Notes under the pieces: generated by a model | The model's database searches: none | What the model was told of the DNA's origin: nothing | What the model saw: the letters and a program-made list of their open reading frames with translations, nothing else | Translations under genes and position numbers: made by a program | NCBI RefSeq assembly: GCF_025210605.1 | Contig: NZ_JAOARI010000031.1 | Coordinates: 62,001 to 126,000, forward strand | Length of the DNA: 64,000 nt | DNA from: Halodesulfovibrio sp. | GTDB taxonomy: Bacteria; Desulfobacterota; Desulfovibrionia; Desulfovibrionales; Desulfovibrionaceae | Direction: 5' to 3' | Shown: positions 36,186 to 44,111 of the stretch, piece by piece | Layout: each line of letters starts with the position of its first letter | Numbering within the stretch: the stretch's first letter is position 1

Positions 36186-37253
36186 ATGATTCAAATATAC
36201 AAAGCAAGGCGAGACAAATTACGCGCTCTCATGGATGAGAAGGGCATAGAAGCACTGTTTATCAGCCATGAAGCAAACCGTTTTTATCTGTCTGGTTTTG
36301 AGCTGCATGACGGGCAAAAAAATGAGTATGCAGGATACCTGTTCATCACCAAAGATGGAAAAGACTGGTTGTTTACAGACCCTCGCTACCAAGATGCTGC
36401 AAAGCGGTTATGGGACGACTCTCATATCTATATATATAAGGGCAGTGCGTCGGCATCTATTAATGAACACATCAAGCAGTTGGGATACTCAACCATCGGT
36501 TTTGAAGCTAATACCATTCCATATGCCTTTTTGAAGGTTCTTGCTGGTGGCTTGCAATGTGTAGAAGGCGACGGACTTGTAGAAAAATTACGCATCATCA
36601 AGGATGAACACGAAATTGCCTGTCTTAAAGAAGCGTGTGCATTAAACCATAAGCTCATGCAATGGGTTCCATCTGTTTGCAGACCGGGACGTACAGAAAA
36701 AGCCGTAGCGTGGGATATTGAAAAGTTTTTCCGCGAGCATGGTGCTAGCGAGCTTGCTTTTGCCTCTATTGTTGCTGTCGGTCCTAATGCTGCACTGCCA
36801 CATGCTATTCCCGATGACACGGTCATCACGGACGAATGCCCTATTCTTATTGATGTAGGTTGCCGCCTGAACGATTATTGCTCAGATCAGACCCGTACCT
36901 TCTGGGTTGGCTCTCACCCTTCAGACGAATTTCAGCGAACTATGGAACTTGTCCGCACCGCGCAGGATACAGCTATAGCGTCTATGGAACCGGGAATGCC
37001 GGTAAAAGAGGCTCATGCTATCGCTTCCAAAGTATTTGCTGATGCCGGTGTAGAAGAAGCCTTTACTCATTCGTTAGGGCACGGAATTGGGCTGGAAACG
37101 CATGAGGCTCCTTCCGTGAACATGCGCTCTGATGCCATCCTACAGCCGGGAATGGTGGTTACTGCCGAACCCGGACTATACTACCCAGAGTGGGGCGGCG
37201 TGCGCTGGGAACATATGGTTCTGGTCACAGAAAATGGCGTAATTCGTATGTAG
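36186..37253 (+). CDS. M24 family Xaa-Pro aminopeptidase
   Basis: Cytosolic metallopeptidase, likely removing N-terminal residues before proline. The 355-residue protein has a creatinase-like N-domain (1-125) and a pita-bread catalytic domain with the metal ligands in Asp-Val-Gly then Asp-Gln-Thr-Arg-Thr, His-Ser-Leu-Gly-His-Gly-Ile-Gly, Thr-Ala-Glu-Pro-Gly and the final Trp-Glu-His-Met. AAAGGAG precedes the ATG by 11 bases. It could also be called a proline dipeptidase. Confidence 0.92.
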   Translation: MIQIYKARRDKLRALMDEKGIEALFISHEANRFYLSGFELHDGQKNEYAGYLFITKDGKDWLFTDPRYQDAAKRLWDDSHIYIYKGSASASINEHIKQLGYSTIGFEANTIPYAFLKVLAGGLQCVEGDGLVEKLRIIKDEHEIACLKEACALNHKLMQWVPSVCRPGRTEKAVAWDIEKFFREHGASELAFASIVAVGPNAALPHAIPDDTVITDECPILIDVGCRLNDYCSDQTRTFWVGSHPSDEFQRTMELVRTAQDTAIASMEPGMPVKEAHAIASKVFADAGVEEAFTHSLGHGIGLETHEAPSVNMRSDAILQPGMVVTAEPGLYYPEWGGVRWEHMVLVTENGVIRM

Positions 37254-37323
37254 GGATAGAATAGCGAATCGTTGCAGAGCAAGTGTATTCGTTAGAAAGC
37301 CCCTCTGGTTTTCTAGACTTTCT

Positions 37324-37360
37324 AAGCCTGCGGTATTGTTTAATACCGCAGGCTTTTTTG
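37324..37360 (+). terminator. Terminator of the M24 peptidase gene
   Basis: AAGCCTGCGGTATT (37324-37337) pairs with AATACCGCAGGCTT (42-55 in the same line) and ends in seven T. Confidence 0.9.
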
Positions 37361-37494
37361 TAATCCTGAGACTCCAGATAATCCTTCCGTATATCCTCTC
37401 CCTAATCAGCTTATCAACGTGCAGCTGTTGTGTGGATGTTACAATTGCCCATAGTTAAAACAGATTCTCGATCATGGTCACGGGAGGGCATGAT

Positions 37495-38130
37495 ATGATA
37501 AAGGTACTCCGTTTTAGTGCATTGTTTTTGTGTTTATGTCTGATTTGCGTATCGACTGCTTCAGCCAAAAAATACACGCAGCAAGAATGTGATAAATACT
37601 ATTTCTCTGCTCAGTATGATGAGGCGTTTCAATGCATTAGTTCTATGGCAGACGAAGGTGATCCACAGTCACAATTTAACTTAGCAGTGTTGTACCATTT
37701 GGGACAAGGTGTAGAAAAGAATAAAGAAAAAACTATTTACTGGTTACTACGTGCAGCAGAAAACCAGCACCCTAATGCGCAATTTGGTGTTGGCGCAGCA
37801 TATGAAGCAGGTTTCGGGGTAGAAAAAGACCTTGGAATTGCTGCCCAGTGGTACACAAAAGCTGCCAACCAAGGACACGCAGCCGCGCAGACTAATTTAG
37901 GCGTTATGTACGGTAACGGTGAAGGTGTGCAGAAAAACCATATTGAAGCATTAAAATGGTTCAGGCTTGCAGCCTCCAGTGGAAGCAGCAAGGCAAAACG
38001 CAATGCAGAATTGTTATCCGAGCACATGTCAAAAGAAGAAATTATTGAGGCAGATGCAATGGCGGCATCATGGGAACCGATAGTGCCTCAAAACGCAATT
38101 TCACTTCCAAACTCATCTGTACACAAGTGA
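37495..38130 (+). CDS. Exported Sel1-repeat protein
   Basis: The 211-residue protein starts at ATG 37495 behind GGGAGG and has a signal peptide ending Ser-Thr-Ala-Ser-Ala. The mature part is made of three to four Sel1-like repeats (about residues 50-165), each with Ala-Xaa-Xaa-Xaa-Leu-Gly-Xaa-Xaa-Tyr-Xaa-Xaa-Gly-Xaa-Gly-Val. Such proteins act as periplasmic scaffolds; the partner is unknown. A SpoIIAA-like gene follows after 7 bases. Confidence 0.9.
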   Translation: MIKVLRFSALFLCLCLICVSTASAKKYTQQECDKYYFSAQYDEAFQCISSMADEGDPQSQFNLAVLYHLGQGVEKNKEKTIYWLLRAAENQHPNAQFGVGAAYEAGFGVEKDLGIAAQWYTKAANQGHAAAQTNLGVMYGNGEGVQKNHIEALKWFRLAASSGSSKAKRNAELLSEHMSKEEIIEADAMAASWEPIVPQNAISLPNSSVHK

Positions 38131-38137
38131 GGAATAT

Positions 38138-38497
38138 ATGCTTAAGCTTTTAGAAGGATTCGATGACGCAACGGTTGCAATAGAATCAGAAGGCGAGGTG
38201 ACTCACAAAGATTATGAAGAAGTGCTTATACCCCGCGTAAAAGAAATTTTGGAAACCCATAAAAAGGTAAAGTGCTTTATTCATTTCACCGAAGGCTCCA
38301 CCTACTCTGTCGGTGCTATGGCAACAGATGCAATGTTCGGCTTCCGGCACTTACTCTCTTGGGATAAAGTCGCCATAGTGTCAGATATTGAATGGATTCA
38401 TAAAGCCATGCGCTTCATTCTTCCTATCATGCCGTTCAAAATTACGCTCTTTGCGGAAAAAGAATACGACGAAGCCAAAACTTGGCTCAACTCATAA
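38138..38497 (+). CDS. SpoIIAA-like (STAS-related) protein
   Basis: The 119-residue protein matches the SpoIIAA-like family (PF11964 type): an N-terminal Leu-Glu-Gly-Phe-Asp, a central region ending in a Trp-Asp-Lys-Val-Ala-Ile-Val-Ser-Asp strand, and a C-terminal Lys-Xaa-Phe-Xaa-Xaa-Xaa-Glu-Tyr-Asp-Glu-Ala-Xaa-Xaa-Trp-Leu. GAGG precedes the ATG. It is 7 bases behind the Sel1 gene and likely cotranscribed. The role is unknown; relatives bind lipid-like ligands. Confidence 0.85.
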   Translation: MLKLLEGFDDATVAIESEGEVTHKDYEEVLIPRVKEILETHKKVKCFIHFTEGSTYSVGAMATDAMFGFRHLLSWDKVAIVSDIEWIHKAMRFILPIMPFKITLFAEKEYDEAKTWLNS

Positions 38498-38527
38498 CCG
38501 TCACGGTACGTATGGCTTTTTCCGTCT

Positions 38528-38597
38528 TCGCCGACCAGAGAACTTTTTGCAATACTATAGTGCAATAAGGGTTCTTTGGTCGGCGATAGTTTTTTTG
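38528..38597 (+). terminator. Terminator of the Sel1/SpoIIAA pair
   Basis: TCGCCGACCA (38528-38537) pairs with TGGTCGGCGA (38577-38586), extended by AGAAC / GTTCT and an inner TTGCA / TGCAA pair, and ends in seven T. Confidence 0.85.
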
Positions 38598-38637
38598 CTT
38601 ACACTAAGCCAGACCTACTTTTGAAACGTTACAAAAA

Positions 38638-38813
38638 GTTTTGCACAATTTTGCGAACAAGATATTGACATGGTGTGCAAAACTATCGGGATGCAAGAGT
38701 AATACTGTTACGTTAACAGGTTGCTTTCTTGCATCTTTTTTTTCAAGAGAGTTGATTGTGGAATTGGTTTTAGTAACAAAAATACGAACAAGTTACGAAC
38801 ATCTGTGCAAAAC
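38638..38813. repeat. Three copies of a 10-mer, TGTGCAAAAC
   Basis: GTTTTGCACA (38638-38647) is the inverted form of TGTGCAAAAC (38674-38683), which recurs directly at 38804-38813. The last two sit inside a longer imperfect repeat that begins cgaacaag (38654-38686 and 38785-38816). TTGACA lies between the first two copies. Confidence 0.6.
38690..38743 (+). terminator. Hairpin with eight T, possible small RNA end
   Basis: GATGCAAGA (38690-38698) pairs with TCTTGCATC (38727-38735), with an inner CTGTTA / TAACAG stem, followed by eight T (38736-38743). No gene lies before it on this strand except those already ended at 38597. Confidence 0.6.
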
Positions 38814-39099
38814 TACTATAATATGCTGGAAAAGATGGGTTTAGCTTTATGTCATTAACTTGAGTTAACTGAAGGTGTCTTACGTTAAGTTGAATTCACT
38901 TAAGGTCGCATTGAGAAACTGTTGGGGTATTTCGTGTAGTGCTGTCACATTAACAAGAGGGAGAGGATTAGACCTAGGGATTGATGTGCAAGATGCATAC
39001 TGGTTGATATGCGGGGAAGTCAGGTGAGGCGTGTGCATACATAGCGGTGCTTGATAGCTAAGCGCGTACAATTACAAGGCTGTATGACGATGGAAAAAG

Positions 39100-39132
39100 T
39101 AAGCCCCCGTTGTATAAACAACGGGGGCTTTA
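39100..39132. terminator. Terminator, FG-GAP gene side
   Basis: AAGCCCCCGTTGT (39101-39113) pairs with ACAACGGGGGCTT (39118-39130). It lies 100 bases past the stop codon of the minus-strand FG-GAP gene; the T-run is weak on both strands. Confidence 0.6.
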
Positions 39133-39232
39133 ATGCAGATATGTATAGGCGCGGTGAGTGCCAAACCAGAGGACTGAGTGAGTCTAAATGACGTTCCTGT
39201 CCTGCTGTGTTTTTACTACGTGCCTGTGACTA

Positions 39233-40906
39233 CTACTTTTCTTCAGCGTAATCTTTGGATGCCGGTGTGTTTGGATTATTCATTTCGAGGTCAAGCGGGT
39301 AGCCAAGCACCATAGTTTTACGTGCTTCAAAACCACTCACACCCGGATGGGTATTGATACCCACAACCAAATCCATGATGCCGTCGTTATCAAGGTCTGC
39401 AACCTGATATCCCATTACACCGCCTTTAATACGGCGTGTTTTCCACTGAAGTCCAAGACCTACGCCATCCCACTGCAAGGAGTGAATTTCACCCTGTGGG
39501 AAGAAGCGGTAGCGATCAAAGAACTGAGCCGCAATGGAAATAGGTTTGTTAACCAACACTTCATATTTACCATTGTGGTCAAGGTCTTTGACTACAAACG
39601 GCATTGGAATGAAGTACTTAGCAGGGATAAGAAGTTTGTCCTTACCGAGTCCCGGCATGGTGTCATCATTTTCAATACTGATGGTGCTACCGGAGTACGC
39701 TGCTGCGGAAGAAACAATGCGGTCAAAGCTGGAATTGTATACAGCAATTTTTTCACTATCTGGAAGAAGAACAATAATTTTATCGCCGTCCTCTTCGTCA
39801 GGTACCCATGCAAAGTTGAACAGGTTTGTCTTCTTAGGAAGCGCGATTCGGCGGCTGGTGGTTACTTCACCGTTAATGAACGCAAGTTCGTGTACGCCGG
39901 ATGTGAATACATCTCCACCTTTGCGGGTCTTTTGTCCGATGAGAACAGGCAGGTATGTAGGTGGCAGTGCTACGACGTTTGCAAGCATTTTAATGTGCGG
40001 TGCAAATTCAACAAGCTTACCGTCTTTCATTGTGTAGAAGAAGGTAATGGAGCCTTGATCTTTGTCCATGCCGCTTACAACAAGCTCTTTTTTCTTATCA
40101 CGGTCTAAGTCAATAGCGCGAACTGTAAGTAAGTCGTAGCGGCGCATTGGCTTAACTTGTGTGATAGGATCAAGAGCGTTCTTTTTAAAGTTGTAAACAC
40201 GAACGGTATGTTTATCGATAAGAACTACTTCGTTTTTCTTGTTACCAGTAATGTCAGCAACAATCATGCTGTGCGCTGCAAAACGCAAAGAGTTGGAACG
40301 AAGACGGCTGTTAGAATCGTTGTTCCCTGCATAGCGGAACTGCGGGTTCAGAAAAACTTCCTGATTTGCAGAAGTCTGGTTAACAGTAATTGCAGGGTTC
40401 ATCTGGTTGACGCGCTCTTTAGTTTCAGCAACAGCTTGTGCGCGTGCGTCAGGGCGGTCAAAAACTTCAGTGTTAATAGCACCTGCAATGTTTTGCAGGG
40501 TCGGAATCATATCATTCAAGGAGCTGGAAGCAGAACGAGGCCAGATTTTACCGTTTTTATCAGCGACACGAACATCCAATGATGTCTGATCGCCGATCAT
40601 GTTTACGCTACCGTAAATGAGGTAATCTGCACCGGAGGTTTCCAGAGCTTTTTTTGCCTCTGCGTTGCTGGCAGGTGCAGCAATGCCTTCGAGAGCAGCA
40701 GCGTCAACAGGAACAAAATGTTCCTTCCAGAACAAACGAGAACTGAGCATTTGCGGAATAGCACGCTCTAAGTACTTGAATGTTTTCGGTCCATTGACGG
40801 TAAACGGAACAACCCCAAACGTCTTTGCCCCTTCTGCAAACGCTACAGACATGCTTAACATCAGCATCAGCACTGTCAAAATTACAGTGCGTATAACAGA
40901 TTGCAT
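39233..40906 (-). CDS. Exported FG-GAP/VCBS-repeat protein
   Basis: The 557-residue protein has a signal peptide ending Ala-Phe-Ala and an N-terminal domain (about 30-150) resembling the TolB N-domain-like fold of small envelope lipoproteins (Val-Pro-Phe, Gly-Ala-Asp-Tyr-Leu-Ile-Tyr-Gly). Residues about 200-530 contain FG-GAP-type repeats with Asp-Xaa-Asp-Xaa-Asp-Gly calcium loops, e.g. Asp-Leu-Asp-Asn-Asp-Gly. It is probably periplasmic. The function is unknown. The gene stands alone. Confidence 0.82.
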   Translation of the reverse strand: MQSVIRTVILTVLMLMLSMSVAFAEGAKTFGVVPFTVNGPKTFKYLERAIPQMLSSRLFWKEHFVPVDAAALEGIAAPASNAEAKKALETSGADYLIYGSVNMIGDQTSLDVRVADKNGKIWPRSASSSLNDMIPTLQNIAGAINTEVFDRPDARAQAVAETKERVNQMNPAITVNQTSANQEVFLNPQFRYAGNNDSNSRLRSNSLRFAAHSMIVADITGNKKNEVVLIDKHTVRVYNFKKNALDPITQVKPMRRYDLLTVRAIDLDRDKKKELVVSGMDKDQGSITFFYTMKDGKLVEFAPHIKMLANVVALPPTYLPVLIGQKTRKGGDVFTSGVHELAFINGEVTTSRRIALPKKTNLFNFAWVPDEEDGDKIIVLLPDSEKIAVYNSSFDRIVSSAAAYSGSTISIENDDTMPGLGKDKLLIPAKYFIPMPFVVKDLDHNGKYEVLVNKPISIAAQFFDRYRFFPQGEIHSLQWDGVGLGLQWKTRRIKGGVMGYQVADLDNDGIMDLVVGINTHPGVSGFEARKTMVLGYPLDLEMNNPNTPASKDYAEEK

Positions 40907-41223
40907 ATAATCTCCTTAAAAAAAGTACGTACTGGGCAGCGTATTTACCCAGAATAGTCGCAAGGTTACTTGAAAAGGTCGAACTGTAGTTACCATACAG
41001 CGTGCTTACCAACGCCTTCTCAAAGGCAGGTTGGCGCACGTAAATATGCTACAATGCCTGTATTTAACTTTTTTTGTGGCAATTTTTGAAAAATCACGTT
41101 TCAAAAAAAATCTCATTTTGCTTCGTTAGCATCCCTTCCATAATATCACTTGATCGATGAAGCAACCATAAGGTACAGCGGCAAGCATAATTTTAATATA
41201 AAATGGATCGAGCAGGAGACTTT
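40907..41223. other. Divergent region, FG-GAP gene / RNA methyltransferase
   Basis: About 315 bases holding leftward and rightward promoters that I cannot identify. No hairpin or gene is apparent. Confidence 0.4.
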
Positions 41224-42483
41224 GTGACAGTAACAACCTCATCCCGTTCTTTCAGGCTTGTCTGCACCCCTGAAGAGCGCCCACTCGTTGAAGAACTTTT
41301 ACGTGCTCAAGGGTACGATTTTGAGCCGGAGCCGTTTTCTGAATGGTCCCGAAGAATAACGCATGAGCCGAAACCACTCGGTTCCAGCCTCGCTGCCTTT
41401 TTCGGGCTCATCTATATTCAGGACAGATCGTCCATGCTGCCGCCTGTTGTGTTGAATCCTGATGCTGGAGATGCTGTACTTGATATGTGCGCAAGTCCTG
41501 GCAGTAAGACAGGCTTTTTGGCGCAGCTCGTAGGTGCTGATGGTTTTGTTATGGGGAATGAACCAAGCAGAAACCGTCTTGCTACATTGCGGCAGAATCT
41601 TTTCACAATGAACCTGCTGCATACAGCTACCTGCTCATACCCCGGTGAAAGTTTGCCTTTACCTTCCGGCGGTTGGAAAAAAATCCAGCTCGATCCTCCA
41701 TGTAGTGGATGGGGAACAGTAGAGCGTAACCCGAATGTTCTAAAATTGTGGCAAGGCGATAAGGTTAAGCCGCTTATCGGCATTCAGCGCAAGTTGCTGC
41801 AAGAAGCATTTCGCTTGCTGGCTCCTGGTGGCAAAGTCGTTTTCTCCACATGTACAACGAATGTGCAGGAAAACGAGGAGCAGGTGCGGTTTGCAGTAGA
41901 TGAGGTAGGCTTCCAGCTTGAACCTGTGACACCACCGGAAGGTTTTACGTTTGAAGCACCGTATCTTGACGGATGTGAAGGTACGCTGCGTGTTGATCCT
42001 GAAAAATCCGGCGCACAGGGTTTTTATATTGCTGCTTTTACTAAACCTGAAGATGCGGAAGCTCCAGAGGAGTTTGAAGCTGGTCTTAAAGCAGACATTA
42101 TGCCGCGAAAAGCCTTGAGCATGCCGGGAGTAGACGCAGCTTTATTGCCTGATGGTGAGCTTGCGCATGTCCGCGAAAATGCGTTGTTCCTTCCGCAGTA
42201 TGCCTTGGATAACTTCCCTGAAACATTCCGGTGGAGAGGATTCCCTATAGGCAAAATGGCTCGTGGAGAAGTGCGCCCGTCGCCGAGATTGCGTGCGCTT
42301 ATGCCGGAGTATCAGGAAGGCAACGGCATCAACCTTGAAGAAACAGAGCCGATTGAACGACTGCTTACCGGTCAGTCCATGCAGGTGAAAGCAAAAGGTA
42401 AAGAGACAGGCTTGTACTTCAAAGGGCTACGTCTTGGACGCTTAAAAGTGAAAGGGAATCGAGTTCTTTGGAGTGAAAAATAA
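41224..42483 (+). CDS. RsmB/RsmF-family RNA m5C methyltransferase
   Basis: SAM-dependent cytosine-C5 methyltransferase acting on rRNA or tRNA. The 419-residue protein has the SAM motif Asp-Met-Cys-Ala-Ser-Pro-Gly-Ser-Lys-Thr near 93, the catalytic Asp-Pro-Pro-Cys-Ser-Gly near 160, and the release Cys in Ser-Thr-Cys-Thr-Thr near 216, followed by a C-terminal RsmF-type extension. I favour GTG 41224, which has AGGAG five bases upstream, over ATG 41203, which has none. It may be RsmF or a tRNA enzyme; the site is not determined. Confidence 0.88.
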   Translation: MTVTTSSRSFRLVCTPEERPLVEELLRAQGYDFEPEPFSEWSRRITHEPKPLGSSLAAFFGLIYIQDRSSMLPPVVLNPDAGDAVLDMCASPGSKTGFLAQLVGADGFVMGNEPSRNRLATLRQNLFTMNLLHTATCSYPGESLPLPSGGWKKIQLDPPCSGWGTVERNPNVLKLWQGDKVKPLIGIQRKLLQEAFRLLAPGGKVVFSTCTTNVQENEEQVRFAVDEVGFQLEPVTPPEGFTFEAPYLDGCEGTLRVDPEKSGAQGFYIAAFTKPEDAEAPEEFEAGLKADIMPRKALSMPGVDAALLPDGELAHVRENALFLPQYALDNFPETFRWRGFPIGKMARGEVRPSPRLRALMPEYQEGNGINLEETEPIERLLTGQSMQVKAKGKETGLYFKGLRLGRLKVKGNRVLWSEK

Positions 42484-42619
42484 TTTTTAACTGTTCTGCT
42501 TCTGCTTTATCCAGCTAAGAAACGAGACAGCATTGCGGATGTTGAAAAGACAAGATGATAACAGGGCGTGACCTCTTTAGATTTGATTTTTGAAACGTAC
42601 CGCATTGTACTTGATAGTG

Positions 42620-42663
42620 AAAAATCCCCTCCGGTAGTCAAAGGCTGCCAGAGGGGATTTTTT
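42620..42663. terminator. Bidirectional terminator, methyltransferase / fliQ
   Basis: AAAAATCCCCTC (42620-42631) pairs with GAGGGGATTTTTT (42651-42663), with an inner GGTAG / CTGCC stem. It closes the flagellar operon on the minus strand. Confidence 0.9.
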
Positions 42664-42664
42664 G

Positions 42665-42934
42665 TTATCGAATATAATTGGGAATGTTTATGAACACTTC
42701 CCTCGTGAATGTCGTCATTTTTTCCATAATCCATGGGAATGCAATGAGCAGCGCCACAAACATGGCTATAATTTTCGGAACAAAGGTAAGGGTTTGTTCC
42801 TGCACCTGTGTTGCCGCCTGAATGATGGAGACAACAAGACCTACAACAAGACCTACGAGGAGCATAGGCAAAGAGATCATGAGAGTGAGCTCAATGGCTT
42901 TACGGGCATAGCCGATTACAAATTCGGGAGTCAT
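42665..42934 (-). CDS. fliQ: Flagellar export apparatus protein FliQ
   Basis: Export-gate subunit of the flagellar type III system. Its 89 residues and two membrane helices match the family (Phe-Val-Gly... Val-Gly-Leu-Val-Val-Ser-Ile-Ile-Gln-Ala-Ala-Thr-Gln). It is the last gene of the run motA to fliQ, 12 bases after fliP, with fliR absent from this window. Confidence 0.95.
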   Translation of the reverse strand: MTPEFVIGYARKAIELTLMISLPMLLVGLVVGLVVSIIQAATQVQEQTLTFVPKIIAMFVALLIAFPWIMEKMTTFTREVFINIPNYIR

Positions 42935-42946
42935 AGTGTGTTATCC

Positions 42947-43756
42947 TTACAATAGGAAGCTGTTAACAAGTGATCCGGTGAGCAGGCTCCAACCGTCTAC
43001 CAGAACGAAAAGAAGCAGTTTAAACGGCATGGAAACCATCATTGGCGGTAACATCATCATACCCATGGCCAGCAGGATACTGGAAACAACCATATCGATA
43101 ATCAGGAATGGAATGTAAATGAGGAAGCCGATGGTAAAGCCGGTTTTAAGTTCGCTGATAACATAGGCAGCTGCCAGCATTAACGTTGGAACTTCTTTTT
43201 TAGTTTTTGGGCGTTCCATCTTGCTGATAGTGTAAAACAGCGACAAATCTTTTTCGCGTGTATGCTTGAACATAAACTCTCTTAGCGGCTGTTGTGCCAC
43301 GTCCAGAGCTTCTGTAAAGCCTATTTGTTCGTTGAGGTATGGTTGTAATGCGTTATCGTTAATCTGCACACCTACAGGGCGCATGATGACAAACGTCATA
43401 AAGATAGCAAGACTTGCCAGAACCTGTGATGGTGGCAGCTGCTGGGTTCCTAACGCTTGTCGCAGGAACGAGAACACAATAATGATGCGGGTAAAGCTTG
43501 TCACTGTGAGCATGATAGCTGGTGCCAGCGACAAAATGGTGAGCAGGAACAGGATTTCCAGCAGAACGGAGACGTTTTCCGGTTCTGATTGTCCTGCGCC
43601 CAACGCGAGAGAAAGGGATGGTACTGCAAGGTCCCGCGCAGCAAAAGCTACAGCGGGAACCAGCAGCATTAAAGCACTAAGAGTCAGAATCCTTGCTGTG
43701 GAACTGTCCCATAATTTTCGTAAATTCTTCTGTGTCAGAGGAGTCGCTAGAGTCAT
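42947..43756 (-). CDS. fliP: Flagellar export apparatus protein FliP
   Basis: Export-gate pore subunit. Of 269 residues, the first 38 form a signal-like segment ending Ala-Phe-Ala-Ala-Arg, followed by the family's membrane helices and Phe-Leu-Arg-Gln-Ala-Leu-Gly and Gly-Met-Met-Met-Leu-Pro-Pro motifs. The only start that keeps a full signal sequence is 43756, which overlaps fliO by 80 bases. Confidence 0.93.
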   Translation of the reverse strand: MTLATPLTQKNLRKLWDSSTARILTLSALMLLVPAVAFAARDLAVPSLSLALGAGQSEPENVSVLLEILFLLTILSLAPAIMLTVTSFTRIIIVFSFLRQALGTQQLPPSQVLASLAIFMTFVIMRPVGVQINDNALQPYLNEQIGFTEALDVAQQPLREFMFKHTREKDLSLFYTISKMERPKTKKEVPTLMLAAAYVISELKTGFTIGFLIYIPFLIIDMVVSSILLAMGMMMLPPMMVSMPFKLLLFVLVDGWSLLTGSLVNSFLL

Positions 43757-44111
43757 CTTCCGCTTCCGTTTCAGATAAAAGGTTGATCTGGTGGTCTGTA
43801 ACCCCCAGTAACAGCCTTTTATTCAAGAAGTGTACCACGACAAGTTGCTTTTTCGGCGCAATATGGAAGCGTTCTTCCACAGAAAGGGTGATTTTGTCCC
43901 CTTTTTTGCCTCTAAAGCCTTTATTCATGCCGATTTTCTTGACAAACCAGAGCAGTCCGTAAAGTCCGCCTAAAAGTATAAGCAGAATACCGATTGCCTG
44001 AATATAGCTACTCCAGCCAATAACTTCAGGGACGGCAGGTGACGTTCCATTGACGATATCAACGGTGGAATCAGCTGCCGCATGAGCTACTGTCACAAAA
44101 ATGTTATGCAA
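43677..44111 (-). CDS. fliO: Flagellar biosynthetic protein FliO
   Basis: Assembly factor for the FliP ring. The 144-residue protein has one N-terminal hydrophobic stretch, a membrane helix at about 31-52 (Gly-Ile-Leu-Leu-Ile-Leu-Leu-Gly), a basic patch, and the FliO core with Val-Val-His-Phe... Leu-Leu-Gly-Val-Thr. Overlaps fliN by 8 bases and fliP by 80. The function of the long overlap is discussed below. Confidence 0.88.
   Translation of the reverse strand: MHNIFVTVAHAAADSTVDIVNGTSPAVPEVIGWSSYIQAIGILLILLGGLYGLLWFVKKIGMNKGFRGKKGDKITLSVEERFHIAPKKQLVVVHFLNKRLLLGVTDHQINLLSETEAEDDSSDSSDTEEFTKIMGQFHSKDSDS

Larger units (their letters stand above)
38498..39232. other. Gene-free 735-base region with repeats
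   Basis: After the terminator at 38528-38597 come a 10-base inverted repeat, an imperfect 32-base direct repeat, a hairpin with eight T, a TATAAT box and a final hairpin at 39100-39132. No frame over about 65 codons looks coding. Confidence 0.6.
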
